Source of the DNA: CAYQTL01 sp964420405
Lineage (GTDB): Bacteria; Acidobacteriota; Thermoanaerobaculia; Thermoanaerobaculales; Sulfomarinibacteraceae
Length of the DNA stretch: 64,000 bases
Assembly (NCBI GenBank): GCA_964420405.1
Contig: CAYQTL010000016.1
Coordinates: 8,748-72,747, forward strand
Direction of reading: 5' to 3'
Shown: piece by piece, positions 40,841 to 49,209 of the stretch
How the letters are laid out: every line of letters starts with the position of its first letter
Numbering within the stretch: position 1 is the stretch's first letter
Notes under the pieces: model-generated
Databases searched by the model: none
The model's input: the letters and a program-made list of their open reading frames with translations, nothing else
What the model was told of the DNA's origin: nothing
Made by a program: the position numbers and the translations under genes

Positions 40841-41173
40841 TCACGAGAAGCTGGCGACCGCCTCGTCGGCGTCCACGAACACGTCGAAGACCCGGTACAT
40901 CCGGGTCAGCTCGAAGATCGCCTTGACGGGAGCCGACATGCCGCACAGCTTGACGGTTCCCCCTGCGCTGCGCGCCTCCCGAAGGGCGGTCAGCAGTGCG
41001 CCGAGGCCCGACGAGTCGATGAAGTTGACGGGGGACAGGTCGATCACGAGATCGTGCCGGCCCGACGCCACCAGCTCGGTGAACAGCGCCTTGGCGCGCG
41101 ATGCGTTGCGCGCGTCCAGCTCGTCCTCGCTCCGGATCAACGTCACCTCTCCATGCTGCTCGGTCTCGAACAT
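40841..41173 (-). CDS. STAS domain anti-sigma factor antagonist (RsbV/SpoIIAA-like)
   Basis: 110 aa; ATG 41173 behind GAAGGAGGG. Full-length STAS fold: VTLIRSEDELDARNASRAKALF, LVIDLSPVNFIDSSGLGALL (phosphorylatable Ser in DSSGLG), GGTVKLCGMSAPVKAIFELT. In partner switching such a protein binds an anti-sigma/kinase when unphosphorylated and is reset by a SpoIIE phosphatase. The multidomain protein at 59408-62764 has both of those domains. The gene is embedded in the minus arm of the polysaccharide locus with 10- and 25-base spacers. Confidence 0.9.
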   Translation of the reverse strand: MFETEQHGEVTLIRSEDELDARNASRAKALFTELVASGRHDLVIDLSPVNFIDSSGLGALLTALREARSAGGTVKLCGMSAPVKAIFELTRMYRVFDVFVDADEAVASFS

Positions 41174-41198
41174 CGTCCCTCCTTCACTCTCGCTGTCG

Positions 41199-42551
41199 TC
41201 ACACGTCCCCGCCGGCTGCCTCCGGGCACTCCCGTCTCCACCGCCACACCCGCCACAGGAACAGGGGGTTGCCGATCACGTACCTGCGCCACATCCTGCG
41301 CGGCTCCCGCGCCAGCCGCCACGCCCACTCGAGCCCGACCTCGCGCACCCAGCCGGGCGCGCGGGGGATCCGGCCCGAGTAGAAGTCGAACAACCCGCCG
41401 ACGCCGATGGCGACGGCGACCCCCAGGTCCTGCCGCCATCGGTCGATCCACAGCTCCTGTGCCGGCACGCCGAAGGCGACCAGCAGCACCGAAGCCCCCG
41501 AGTCGCGGATCCGCTCTACGACCCCACGCTCCTCGTCGCCCCCGCGGGCGAAGTAGCCGTGTTGAAGGCCCGCGACCTCCAGCCCCGGCCACCTCTCGGC
41601 CATCCTCCGCTCGAGCTCCTCCGCCACCCCGGGCCGGCCGCCGATCAGGAACACGCCGTGACCGCTCCCTTCCATGGCCGTGCACAGCCGGGGAAACAGG
41701 TCCGTTCCGTTGACATTGGCTGCGAGGGTCGTCCCCTTCAATCGGCAGGCGAAGTGGATCCCGATGCCGTCGGGCAGCACGATGTCGGACCTGGCGAGCA
41801 CAGCCCGGTACCCTGGATCGACCGCGGCGACGTTGAGACAGTGCGGGTTCACGAAGACGACGGTGTGCGGGCGGTCCCCCGCCGCGGCCGAGCGGAGCCA
41901 GCCGACCGCGCGCTCCATCGTCCAGTTGTCGATCCGCACTCCCAGTAGGTCGAGGCTCTCCTGCGGCGGCCCCGCCGGAACTCCCCCGCCGAGCATGGCG
42001 GCCGGTATCGACCTCGCCAGAATGCCGAGCTCACGACCGATGCCGGCCGCGTGGACGAGCTCGTCCTCCGAAGCGGCGCGGCCCTCGAACGCCACGTTCA
42101 CGGCCGATCGAACCCTGAACAGGTCCACGAGCCCGGGCCGCACCTGGAAGCGGCCCAGCCGCGCGGGCGGGAGCCGCTCCGCCTCGCCGATCGCCAACGG
42201 CTCGGGACCGACCCACGCGAGGTCGCCCCGGAGGATCGCCCACACCCACGGGAGGCGGGACAGCGGACCGGGAGCCGCGAGAGCGCCGAGTCGGATCGGG
42301 CGGAGCAGCCTGCCCGCGTAAACGCCGTACCGGACCGGCGGCGCACCTCGCGACCTCGCCGTGAATACCGCCGCGAGAGCCACCGGCGCCGTTGCAAGGC
42401 TCACCGCCAGCGCGAGAAGCAGGTCGAGACTCCGTCGAACCGTCGCCGCCGCGAGGCCGGTCAGAACCAGCAGATGCCACAGCCAGGCGCGTCGCAGCCG
42501 GCTCGTCCGGCCGACCCGGTCGACGGCGGTCGGGCCGATCTCAGCGGACAC
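41199..42551 (-). CDS. Degenerate sugar transferase fused to WecG/TagA-type glycosyltransferase
   Basis: 450 aa; GTG 42551 behind GGGAGG, overlapping the upstream GT stop by 11 bases. N-terminal part (about 30-185) follows the polyprenyl-phosphate sugar-1-phosphate transferase pattern (RRSLDLLLALAVSLATAPVA, LPWVWAILRGDLAWVGPEPL, RFQVRPGLVDLFRV). However, the catalytic LDELPQ is SRLPW and VGPRP is VGPEP. The C-terminal part (about 200-450) is an intact GT26 domain: RSDIVLPDGIGIHFACRLKG, NVNGTDLFPRL, GVFLIGGRPGVAEELE, VLLVAFGVPAQELW. This transfers a sugar (ManNAcA in WecG) to a lipid-linked intermediate at the inner membrane. Confidence 0.8.
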   Translation of the reverse strand: MSAEIGPTAVDRVGRTSRLRRAWLWHLLVLTGLAAATVRRSLDLLLALAVSLATAPVALAAVFTARSRGAPPVRYGVYAGRLLRPIRLGALAAPGPLSRLPWVWAILRGDLAWVGPEPLAIGEAERLPPARLGRFQVRPGLVDLFRVRSAVNVAFEGRAASEDELVHAAGIGRELGILARSIPAAMLGGGVPAGPPQESLDLLGVRIDNWTMERAVGWLRSAAAGDRPHTVVFVNPHCLNVAAVDPGYRAVLARSDIVLPDGIGIHFACRLKGTTLAANVNGTDLFPRLCTAMEGSGHGVFLIGGRPGVAEELERRMAERWPGLEVAGLQHGYFARGGDEERGVVERIRDSGASVLLVAFGVPAQELWIDRWRQDLGVAVAIGVGGLFDFYSGRIPRAPGWVREVGLEWAWRLAREPRRMWRRYVIGNPLFLWRVWRWRRECPEAAGGDV

Positions 42552-43707
42552 CGGCGACCTCCCGCAGGAGACCGAGGGTCGCCTCGGCGGCCGCCGACCA
42601 CGAGTACCGGGCGGCGTTGGCGAGCCCGGCCTCACGGAGACGGGCACGCAGCGCCGCGTCGGTCGCGACCCTCGCCATGCAGTCGGCGATGTCTCCTGTG
42701 TCGTGGGGGTCGAACAGCTCGGCCGCGCCCCCGGCCACCTCCGGAAGCGACGAGACGTCGGCGCACGCAACCGGAACCCCCGACGCCTGCGCCTCGAGAA
42801 TCGGCAGGCCGAAACCCTCGAACAGGGAGGGGAACACCAACGCCAGCGACGCGCCGAGCAGGTCGGGCAGCACCCGGTCGGGAACGAACCCGAGGAGATG
42901 GATCCGGTCGCCGAGGCCGGCCGCCTCGATCTCCCGGTCGATCGCCTCTGCACCGGGCCAGCGACTGCCGCCGAAAACCAGATCGGCCCCGAACTGCGGA
43001 TCCCGGTCGAGGATCGTGGCGAGCGCACGGACCAAACCGACATGGTTCTTGCCGGGATGCTCGAGCCGCGACACGTACAGCAGGTAGGCGGCAGGGAGAT
43101 GGAGACCCGCCTCTGCCAGCCGCCGGCGGCATCCCTCCGGGTCCCGCGGACGAAACATCTCGCTGTCGTACCCGAGTCCGACGACGTGAACCCGCCCCGC
43201 GGCCACGCCGGCGAGCGCGACGACATCGCAGGCGGTTGACGAGGACACGGCGATCACCCGGTCCAGCCGTCGGATCATCCACGGCAGCACCCGGCGGATG
43301 TAGAGCATCCTGGCCGGGTCGTACTTGGCTTCGACGTGGAACGCGGACAGGTCGTGGACCACCGCGACCGTCGGCACTCCGGCAGCCGGAGCCAACCGAC
43401 GGTTGCCCGCCGGAAGGTACAGGACGTCCGCACCGACCCGCCGCAGCTCTCCGGGAAGCCGCACGGCGTGCCAGAGGACCGACAGCGCCGGCCGGTTCCA
43501 GACGTCCGGGACGGGATGGACGGTCACATGGGGCGAGGAGTCGACCAGGAACGGGAAGACCCCCAGGTCCTCCTCCGCCAGCCAGACGTGCCACCGGAGG
43601 TCACCGCCGGTCTCCAGCAGCCGGAAGACCAGCTCCACCATGTACCGCCCGATCCCTGATCGCCCGCGGTCGTTGGCGAACAGGCTGACGCCGACATTGA
43701 GGTTCAC
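42541..43707 (-). CDS. Family 4 glycosyltransferase
   Basis: 388 aa; ATG 43707 overlaps the preceding stop. GT-B fold: NVGVSLFANDRGRSGIGRYM (N-domain start), VAVVHDLSAFHVEAKYDP, IAVSSSTACDV, then the donor domain with LLYVSRLEHPGKNHVGLVRA and the E-x7-E region FPSLFEGFGLPILEAQASG. Typical mannosyl- or rhamnosyltransferase of EPS loci; donor unknown. Cytoplasmic, membrane-associated. Confidence 0.88.
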   Translation of the reverse strand: MNLNVGVSLFANDRGRSGIGRYMVELVFRLLETGGDLRWHVWLAEEDLGVFPFLVDSSPHVTVHPVPDVWNRPALSVLWHAVRLPGELRRVGADVLYLPAGNRRLAPAAGVPTVAVVHDLSAFHVEAKYDPARMLYIRRVLPWMIRRLDRVIAVSSSTACDVVALAGVAAGRVHVVGLGYDSEMFRPRDPEGCRRRLAEAGLHLPAAYLLYVSRLEHPGKNHVGLVRALATILDRDPQFGADLVFGGSRWPGAEAIDREIEAAGLGDRIHLLGFVPDRVLPDLLGASLALVFPSLFEGFGLPILEAQASGVPVACADVSSLPEVAGGAAELFDPHDTGDIADCMARVATDAALRARLREAGLANAARYSWSAAAEATLGLLREVAGVR

Positions 43708-44921
43708 GATGGTGCCCCCGCTCGGGTGGAGGCGCGGTGACTGCTGCGGGCGCTGTCCAGCAACTCCTCCGTCTCGTCGACGCCCGGATCGAAACGATAC
43801 CGCTCTCGGGCGCGCTGATGGGCCTCACCACCGAGCCGGGCCGCCAGATCGCGATCCTGGACCAGCCGGCCGACGGCCTCGCCCAGCGCACGCCAGTCCC
43901 CTTCGGGCGCCGAGATCCCGGTCACCCCGTCTTCGAGCCACGAAGGGATGCCGCCGACCGCGAACCCGGCCACCGGGCGCGACGCCCACATCGCCTCGAC
44001 CCCGACCATCCCGAACGGCTCCGGCCAGCGGGACGGCACTGCGACGACACGAGCTCGCCGCCGGTACGCACCGAGGCGATCGTGGGGCACCCATCCGAGA
44101 AAGGTGACCCGGTCACCGAGCCCCAGATCGCGCGCCAGTGCGACGCATCCGGGCAGGTGGTTGCCCGCCCCGGCGACCAGCAGCCGGCACGGCGATCGCG
44201 CCACCGAGAGGGCGCGCAGCAACAGGTCCAGGCCCTTGCCGCGGACGACCTGGCCGACGAAGAGCACCACCGGCTCGCCCGACGGGTCCTGTGGCGGCCG
44301 CTCGAGCCCGCGGGGCACCGGAGGGATGACCCGCACCCGGTCGAGGTCGAAGCCGTTGACCCCGAGCATGTCCCGCATCCACGGCGAGCCGACCGCGATC
44401 GCGTCGGCTCGCCGCGCGGCGGCGCGCCGCGCGGCGGGGGGGCCGAAGCCCGAGATCCAGGGCAGGCCGGGGACCGGGCCGGAGCGGGTGACGAGGCAGC
44501 CCCGAAGGAGGCACCGGAGACCCATCGGGGCGGTGCAGATCCGCGTCGGATACGGGTAGTACTTGTGTCGCCGCGGGCAGTAGGGGTCGTGGTCGTGGAC
44601 GTAGCGGGCCAGCGGCAGGCGCTCCGGAAGGCGCATGACGGCGGGGATCTCCGGCGGCTTGTGGGCGTAGGCAACATCGGGGCGGAACGACGCGAGGAGG
44701 TCGTCGAGCCGGGCCTTCTGAGCCGCTTCGGATGCCTCCGGATCGAGCCGGAGGCGATGCTCGTACACGTCGTCGAGCGGCTCACGGCCCTGCGGGCACG
44801 GCTCGGTCGTCACGAGGGCGAGACGGTGGCCGCGCTCCGACAAACCCACCGCGATGTCGCCGAGATAGCGCTCGACCCCGCCGAACAGCCACCCCTTCTG
44901 GTTGACCAGCAGGACCCTCAT
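43704..44921 (-). CDS. Family 4 glycosyltransferase, first gene of minus arm
   Basis: 405 aa from ATG 44921 (GTG 44936 is possible, with GGAGA before it). GT-B pattern: MRVLLVNQKGWLFGGVERYL (Gly-rich acceptor loop), YVHDHDPYCPRRHKYY, then VLFVGQVVRGKGLDLLLRAL and the donor-site AVPSRWPEPFGMVGVEAMW. Cys-rich stretch in the N-domain (CTAPMGLRCLLRGC) is unusual but seen in related enzymes. Stop overlaps the next start. Divergent from the plus arm across 277 bases. Confidence 0.88.
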   Translation of the reverse strand: MRVLLVNQKGWLFGGVERYLGDIAVGLSERGHRLALVTTEPCPQGREPLDDVYEHRLRLDPEASEAAQKARLDDLLASFRPDVAYAHKPPEIPAVMRLPERLPLARYVHDHDPYCPRRHKYYPYPTRICTAPMGLRCLLRGCLVTRSGPVPGLPWISGFGPPAARRAAARRADAIAVGSPWMRDMLGVNGFDLDRVRVIPPVPRGLERPPQDPSGEPVVLFVGQVVRGKGLDLLLRALSVARSPCRLLVAGAGNHLPGCVALARDLGLGDRVTFLGWVPHDRLGAYRRRARVVAVPSRWPEPFGMVGVEAMWASRPVAGFAVGGIPSWLEDGVTGISAPEGDWRALGEAVGRLVQDRDLAARLGGEAHQRARERYRFDPGVDETEELLDSARSSHRASTRAGAPS

Positions 44922-45198
44922 CGCCTCGAACCCCACTCTCCATACCCCCTCAAATCGTGACCGAAATGAGAGATACTACAATCGAGTATGGCACAGGCGC
45001 GGGGCTCGGCGACGCGCCGTGCGAGGAGGGTGTGGGGCACGAAAGGTGGACGGACACCGGGTGGTCGTGAGATGGCCGTGCTCGGCGGACCCGAGGAGCC
45101 CAGCCCCGGGGAACGGACCGGGGGTCCGCCGAACAGGGACGCTGACGGCGCCCGAACGGCGTCGCTGATCTCCGCCTGACGGCCTCGTGGGGGGCTCG
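44922..45198. promoter_or_regulatory. Divergent control region of the polysaccharide locus
   Basis: The 277 bases between the two arms hold no gene and are the only place for both promoters. The left 60 bases are AT-richer than their surroundings. TACAAT at 44977-44982 is a fair plus-strand -10 element, but no good -35 accompanies it. Confidence 0.4.
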
Positions 45199-46353
45199 AT
45201 GGGACGTCGCCTGGCGATCGTGGTGTTCGTGGACGCGTGCGGTTGGGACGTCGTCGGCCACCGGCCGGGGTTCCTGCCCGAGCTGGAGCAGCGCCGGGCG
45301 GTGCGGTCGCTTTTCGGGTTCTCGTCGGCCTGCGTGCCGGCGATCCTGACCGGACGTCGGCCCGACGAGAACGACCACTGGTCGTCGTTCTACTACTCAC
45401 CCAGCACGAGCCCGTTCACGATCCTGCGGCTGATGCGGTTCCTGCCGTCCTCGGTCGTCGACCGGGGACGCGTCCGCCGGTACCTCTCGAAGGCGATCGC
45501 CCGCGCCTACGGCTTCACGGGCTACTTCCAGCTCTACAACCTGCCGTTCGACGAGCTGCCGCTGTACGACTACGCCGAGAAGCGGGACATCTTCCGCCCC
45601 GGTGGCATCAACCGCGGCCAGAGCATCTTCGACGAGCTGCACGACGCCGGACCGGCCCATCACGTCTCGAACTGGCGGCGCAGCGAGGCCGACAACGTTG
45701 CGGCCCTCGAGCGCACGGTGGACGAGGGCGGAATCGGATTCGCATTCCTGTACACGGCCGGGCTGGACGCCCTGATGCACCAGCACACCAAGGACTCTCC
45801 CCTCGTCGACGAGAAGCTGGAGTGGTACCAGGCGCGCGTCCGCGGCGTGCTCGACATCGCCCGCCGGCGGTACGACGAGATCCGCGTGGCCCTGATCTCC
45901 GACCACGGCATGGCGACCGTCCACACGGTGGTCGACCTCATGCCGGTTGTGGAAGCCCTCGGACTCGAGACTGGTCGGGAGCTCGCCGCGGTCCACGACT
46001 CGACCATGATGCGGTTCTGGTTCCTTGCAGACGGCGTGGAGGAACGGGTGCGCGAAGCGCTGCCCGACTCCGAGCACGGCCGATGGGTCGGCGAGGCACA
46101 GCTGAAGGCCTACGGGACCTTCTGGCCGGACGGGCGGTTCGGCGACGGGATCTACGCACTCGAGCCCGGGGTCTTGCTGAACCCGAGCCACATGGGACGG
46201 GTCGCGCCGGCCGGCATGCACGGCTACCGGCCCGACCACCCCGACTCGGACGCCTCGCTGCTCGCCAGCTTCGAGCCCGAGCATTCGCCGTCGGAGATCA
46301 CCGACCTGTGCCAGACGATGCGCGAGATGGCCGCATGGGCGCGGTCGGCGTGA
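45199..46353 (+). CDS. Alkaline phosphatase/phosphodiesterase superfamily protein
   Basis: 384 aa; ATG 45199 with GGGGGG just before. N-terminal metal-nucleophile region AIVVFVDACGWDVVG (Asp) and SSACVPAILTGRRPDEND, where Thr of LTGRRP fits the alkaline-phosphatase-type fold. Metal ligands appear again in ALISDHGMATV (DHG) and MHGYRPDHP (H...DH). This matches the type I phosphodiesterase/nucleotide pyrophosphatase group without a signal peptide, so the protein is cytoplasmic. A role in transferring or removing a phospho-substituent on the glycan or its lipid is plausible because it leads the plus operon. Confidence 0.7.
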   Translation: MGRRLAIVVFVDACGWDVVGHRPGFLPELEQRRAVRSLFGFSSACVPAILTGRRPDENDHWSSFYYSPSTSPFTILRLMRFLPSSVVDRGRVRRYLSKAIARAYGFTGYFQLYNLPFDELPLYDYAEKRDIFRPGGINRGQSIFDELHDAGPAHHVSNWRRSEADNVAALERTVDEGGIGFAFLYTAGLDALMHQHTKDSPLVDEKLEWYQARVRGVLDIARRRYDEIRVALISDHGMATVHTVVDLMPVVEALGLETGRELAAVHDSTMMRFWFLADGVEERVREALPDSEHGRWVGEAQLKAYGTFWPDGRFGDGIYALEPGVLLNPSHMGRVAPAGMHGYRPDHPDSDASLLASFEPEHSPSEITDLCQTMREMAAWARSA

Positions 46354-46420
46354 CGCCGCACTCCGGCGGGCCGGTGGAGGACCGGCGCCCGAGGGCGACC
46401 GCCTTCTCCGGCGGCACCGG

Positions 46421-47992
46421 ATGACGCACGACATCCCTCCCGGGCGTGGCGCCGTCGCTCCACCGCCGGACGCGCACGCGGTCTCCGCCGCCGAACGCGT
46501 CTCCGGCGAGGCCGCATGGTCGGTTCTCGCCAAGGTGGCGACCCTGGTCGGCACCCTCGGCGTGTCGGTGGTCGCCGCGCGGATGCTCGGCCCCGACGAC
46601 TTCGGCACCTGGTCGCTCGCCCGCAACATGGTGACCTACATCGCGCTGCTGACCGCGTTCGGGCTCGATCGTTCGCTGCTGCGATTCGTCCCGGAGCTCG
46701 AGGCACGCGGCGCCCGCGCCGGCATCGCCGCACTTCTCGGCGGGACGCTCGCCGTGCAGCTGGCGCTCGCGGCGGCGGCCGTCGCCGTGCTGCTGCTGCT
46801 GCGGCCGCTTCTCGAGCGGCTGTTCGCTCCGTCGATCGGCCCGCTGCTGGCGCTGGTCGGAGTGCTGGCAGCGGTGTGGGTGCTCAAGGAGACGCTGTAC
46901 CAGCTCCACTTCGCCCTCGCCCGGGCGCGCATCCTGACGCTGACCACCGCTGTGACGTCGGTCGGCTGGCTCGGCCTGACCTGGCTACTGCTCGGCCGCG
47001 GGCACGGCGTCGCCGGCGCCCTGACGGCACAGGTGCTCGCCCTGGGGGTCGGCCTCGCGCTGCTGGTCCCATCCGCGAGGAGCTCGGTCCGCCGGGTCGC
47101 GCGCCACACCACGTCGACTGTACCTGCTCGTCGGGTGGCGCCGTACGCGCTGACCCTCACCGCCTCCGGCCTCGTCAACCTGGTCGTCCAACGCCAGTCC
47201 GAGGTGTTCTTCCTGGCGGCGGTGGCGCCACCAGCGGTGGTCGGCTTCTACGACCTCGGCTACTCCCTGCCCCAGCTCGGCATGGAGCTCGTCCCGCTGT
47301 CGCTGTACGCGGTCATGCTGTCGGCGATCACCGCGTCGACAACGCGCGACCCCTCTCGCCTCGGAGCCCTCGTCGGGTGGTACTACAAGGTGCTCGCACT
47401 GGTGACCGTGCCGGTGGCGCTGCTCGGACTGGGATGGGCCGACCGGCTACTGGTGCTGCTGTACGGCGCCGAGATGGCGCCCGCCGGCGACCTGGCGCGG
47501 GTGTTCTCGGTGCTCCACCTGCTGCCGTTCGTGTCGGTGCCGGTCGGAACCGCGCTGGCGGTGCGCGAGCAGGCCCACCGGACGCTGCCCTTCGGCCTCG
47601 CCCAGGTGGCCGTCAATATCGGTCTCGACGTGCTGCTGATCCCCCGGTTCGGAGTTCCCGGTGCGGTAGCGGCCGTGGTGCTCACCTTCCTGCTCGTCAC
47701 GCCGGTCACGATCTGGTACGCGATCCGCTTCACGGGACCCCTCGAGATCCCTGTGGGCTGGATCGGCCGGCTCGTCGTGGCGCTGTCGCCTGGGCTTCTG
47801 CCGATGGCCGCGCGGCCGTGGCTCGACGGTTGGCTGGGCGCCGCCGTCGGCATCGCGGCCAGCGTGGCGCTGATGGCCGCGGGCATGCGCCTGGGCCGGG
47901 TCGTGGGTCCCGACGAGCGGGAGCGCCTCGAGCGCTCGCGCCTGCCCGGTCGACAGATCCTGCTGCGGGTCCTGGTCGGAGGGCGCCGGTGA
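46421..47992 (+). CDS. Polysaccharide flippase (Wzx/RfbX-type)
   Basis: 523 aa; ATG 46421. About 12-14 hydrophobic segments over the whole length. SWSVLAKVATLVGTLGVSVVAARMLGPDDFGTWSLARN is represented by its landmarks VAARMLGP and FGTWSLARN, the signature of polysaccharide-biosynthesis MVF-family flippases; LNLVVQRQSEVFFLAAV marks the second half. It moves undecaprenyl-linked repeat units to the periplasmic face, supplying the Wzy-like protein at 39490-40830. Its stop overlaps the next start (GTGA). Confidence 0.87.
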   Translation: MTHDIPPGRGAVAPPPDAHAVSAAERVSGEAAWSVLAKVATLVGTLGVSVVAARMLGPDDFGTWSLARNMVTYIALLTAFGLDRSLLRFVPELEARGARAGIAALLGGTLAVQLALAAAAVAVLLLLRPLLERLFAPSIGPLLALVGVLAAVWVLKETLYQLHFALARARILTLTTAVTSVGWLGLTWLLLGRGHGVAGALTAQVLALGVGLALLVPSARSSVRRVARHTTSTVPARRVAPYALTLTASGLVNLVVQRQSEVFFLAAVAPPAVVGFYDLGYSLPQLGMELVPLSLYAVMLSAITASTTRDPSRLGALVGWYYKVLALVTVPVALLGLGWADRLLVLLYGAEMAPAGDLARVFSVLHLLPFVSVPVGTALAVREQAHRTLPFGLAQVAVNIGLDVLLIPRFGVPGAVAAVVLTFLLVTPVTIWYAIRFTGPLEIPVGWIGRLVVALSPGLLPMAARPWLDGWLGAAVGIAASVALMAAGMRLGRVVGPDERERLERSRLPGRQILLRVLVGGRR

Positions 47993-49209
47993 AGGTGCTA
48001 CACGTCGCACGCCGGTTCACGCCGACCGCCTGGGGCGGAACCGAGGCGGTCGTGGCGTCGCTCGCGCGCGAGCAGCTCCGCCGGGGCGACACGCCGACGG
48101 TGCTCGCCACCGGTGCGCTCGACCGTCCCGGGCCCGATCGGGTCCTCGACCTCGAAGTGGAGCGGTTCCCGTACACCTACGCCCGCGTGCCGCTGTCCGA
48201 CGCCGCCCGAAGCGCGCTCGACCACAAGGGCGGCAACCCGCTGTCGTGGCGGATGCTGCTCCGGATGCTGCGGGCGCCGGGGATCGACCTGATCCACTGC
48301 CACACCATGCAACGGCTCGCCGGCCAGGTACGGTTCGCCGCCCGGCGCCGGGGCATACCCTATGTGGTTCATCTCCACGGCGGCGGCTTCGACGTTCCGT
48401 CGTCGGAGGTCGAGGAGATGCTGCGGCCGACCCGGCGGACGTGGGACTGGGGGCGGGCGCCGTCGGCGCTGCTCGGCACCCGCCGGTTCCTCGCCGACGC
48501 TGACCTGGTGCTCGCCCTGTCGCGGGAGGAGGTCGCGCGCGCCCGGACGCGGCTACCCGGCACCCGCGTCGAGCTCCTCCCCAACGGCGTAGACCCCGCA
48601 TGGCTGGCGGCCGGCGACCGGACCCGGGGGCGACGGACCGCGGACGTTCCTGACGGCGCGCCTCTCGCTCTGACGGTGGCGAGAGTCGACCCCCAGAAGG
48701 GTCAGGAGTTGATCCCGCCGGTGCTCGCGGCGACGCCCGGCCTGCACGCTGTGATCGCCGGCCCCACCACCGTCGCCGGATACGACCGGCGCGTGACGGA
48801 GATCGCCCGCGGGGCCGGTGTCGCCGACCGCCTCCACATGGTCGGGCCCGTCCCCCCGGAGAGCGCGCAGCTGGCCGACCTGTACGCGGCCGCCGACCTC
48901 CTGCTGCTGCCCTCCCGCCACGAGCCCTTCGGAATCGTCGCGCTGGAGGCGTGGGCGGCAGGACTGCCGGTGGTCGCGACCGCCGTCGGCGGCCTCGCCG
49001 ACCTGGTTCGCCCCGATGTCGACGGGTACCTGGCGGCGCCAGGCGACGTCGAAACGCTGGTCGCCGCGGTCGCAACCGTGATCTCGAACACGGTGATCGC
49101 CCGTCGGCTCGGCGACGCGGGACGGGACCGGGTGCTCGCGGAGCTGTCGTGGCGGGCGGTGGCCGACCAGCTCGACAGCCTGTACCGGTCACTGCGGGGG
49201 GAGCGATGA
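47989..49209 (+). CDS. Family 4 glycosyltransferase
   Basis: 406 aa; GTG 47989 overlapping the flippase stop. GT-B fold: VKVLHVARRFTPTAWGGTEAV (acceptor loop WGGTE), IHCHTMQRLAGQVRFAARRR, VLALSREEVARA, LTVARVDPQKGQELIPPVLA and LLLPSRHEPFGIVALEAWAAG (donor EPFG...E). Close pattern to mannosyltransferases of EPS loci, donor uncertain. Stop overlaps the next ATG (ATGA), so the operon is tightly coupled. Confidence 0.88.
   Translation: MKVLHVARRFTPTAWGGTEAVVASLAREQLRRGDTPTVLATGALDRPGPDRVLDLEVERFPYTYARVPLSDAARSALDHKGGNPLSWRMLLRMLRAPGIDLIHCHTMQRLAGQVRFAARRRGIPYVVHLHGGGFDVPSSEVEEMLRPTRRTWDWGRAPSALLGTRRFLADADLVLALSREEVARARTRLPGTRVELLPNGVDPAWLAAGDRTRGRRTADVPDGAPLALTVARVDPQKGQELIPPVLAATPGLHAVIAGPTTVAGYDRRVTEIARGAGVADRLHMVGPVPPESAQLADLYAAADLLLLPSRHEPFGIVALEAWAAGLPVVATAVGGLADLVRPDVDGYLAAPGDVETLVAAVATVISNTVIARRLGDAGRDRVLAELSWRAVADQLDSLYRSLRGER

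Noticed and set aside
44940..44990. TACAAT as a promoter for the plus polysaccharide arm
   Set aside because: The -10 match is good, but no -35 is visible at 16-18 bases, and the remaining 200-base leader would be long. Kept only as a remark in the control-region entry.
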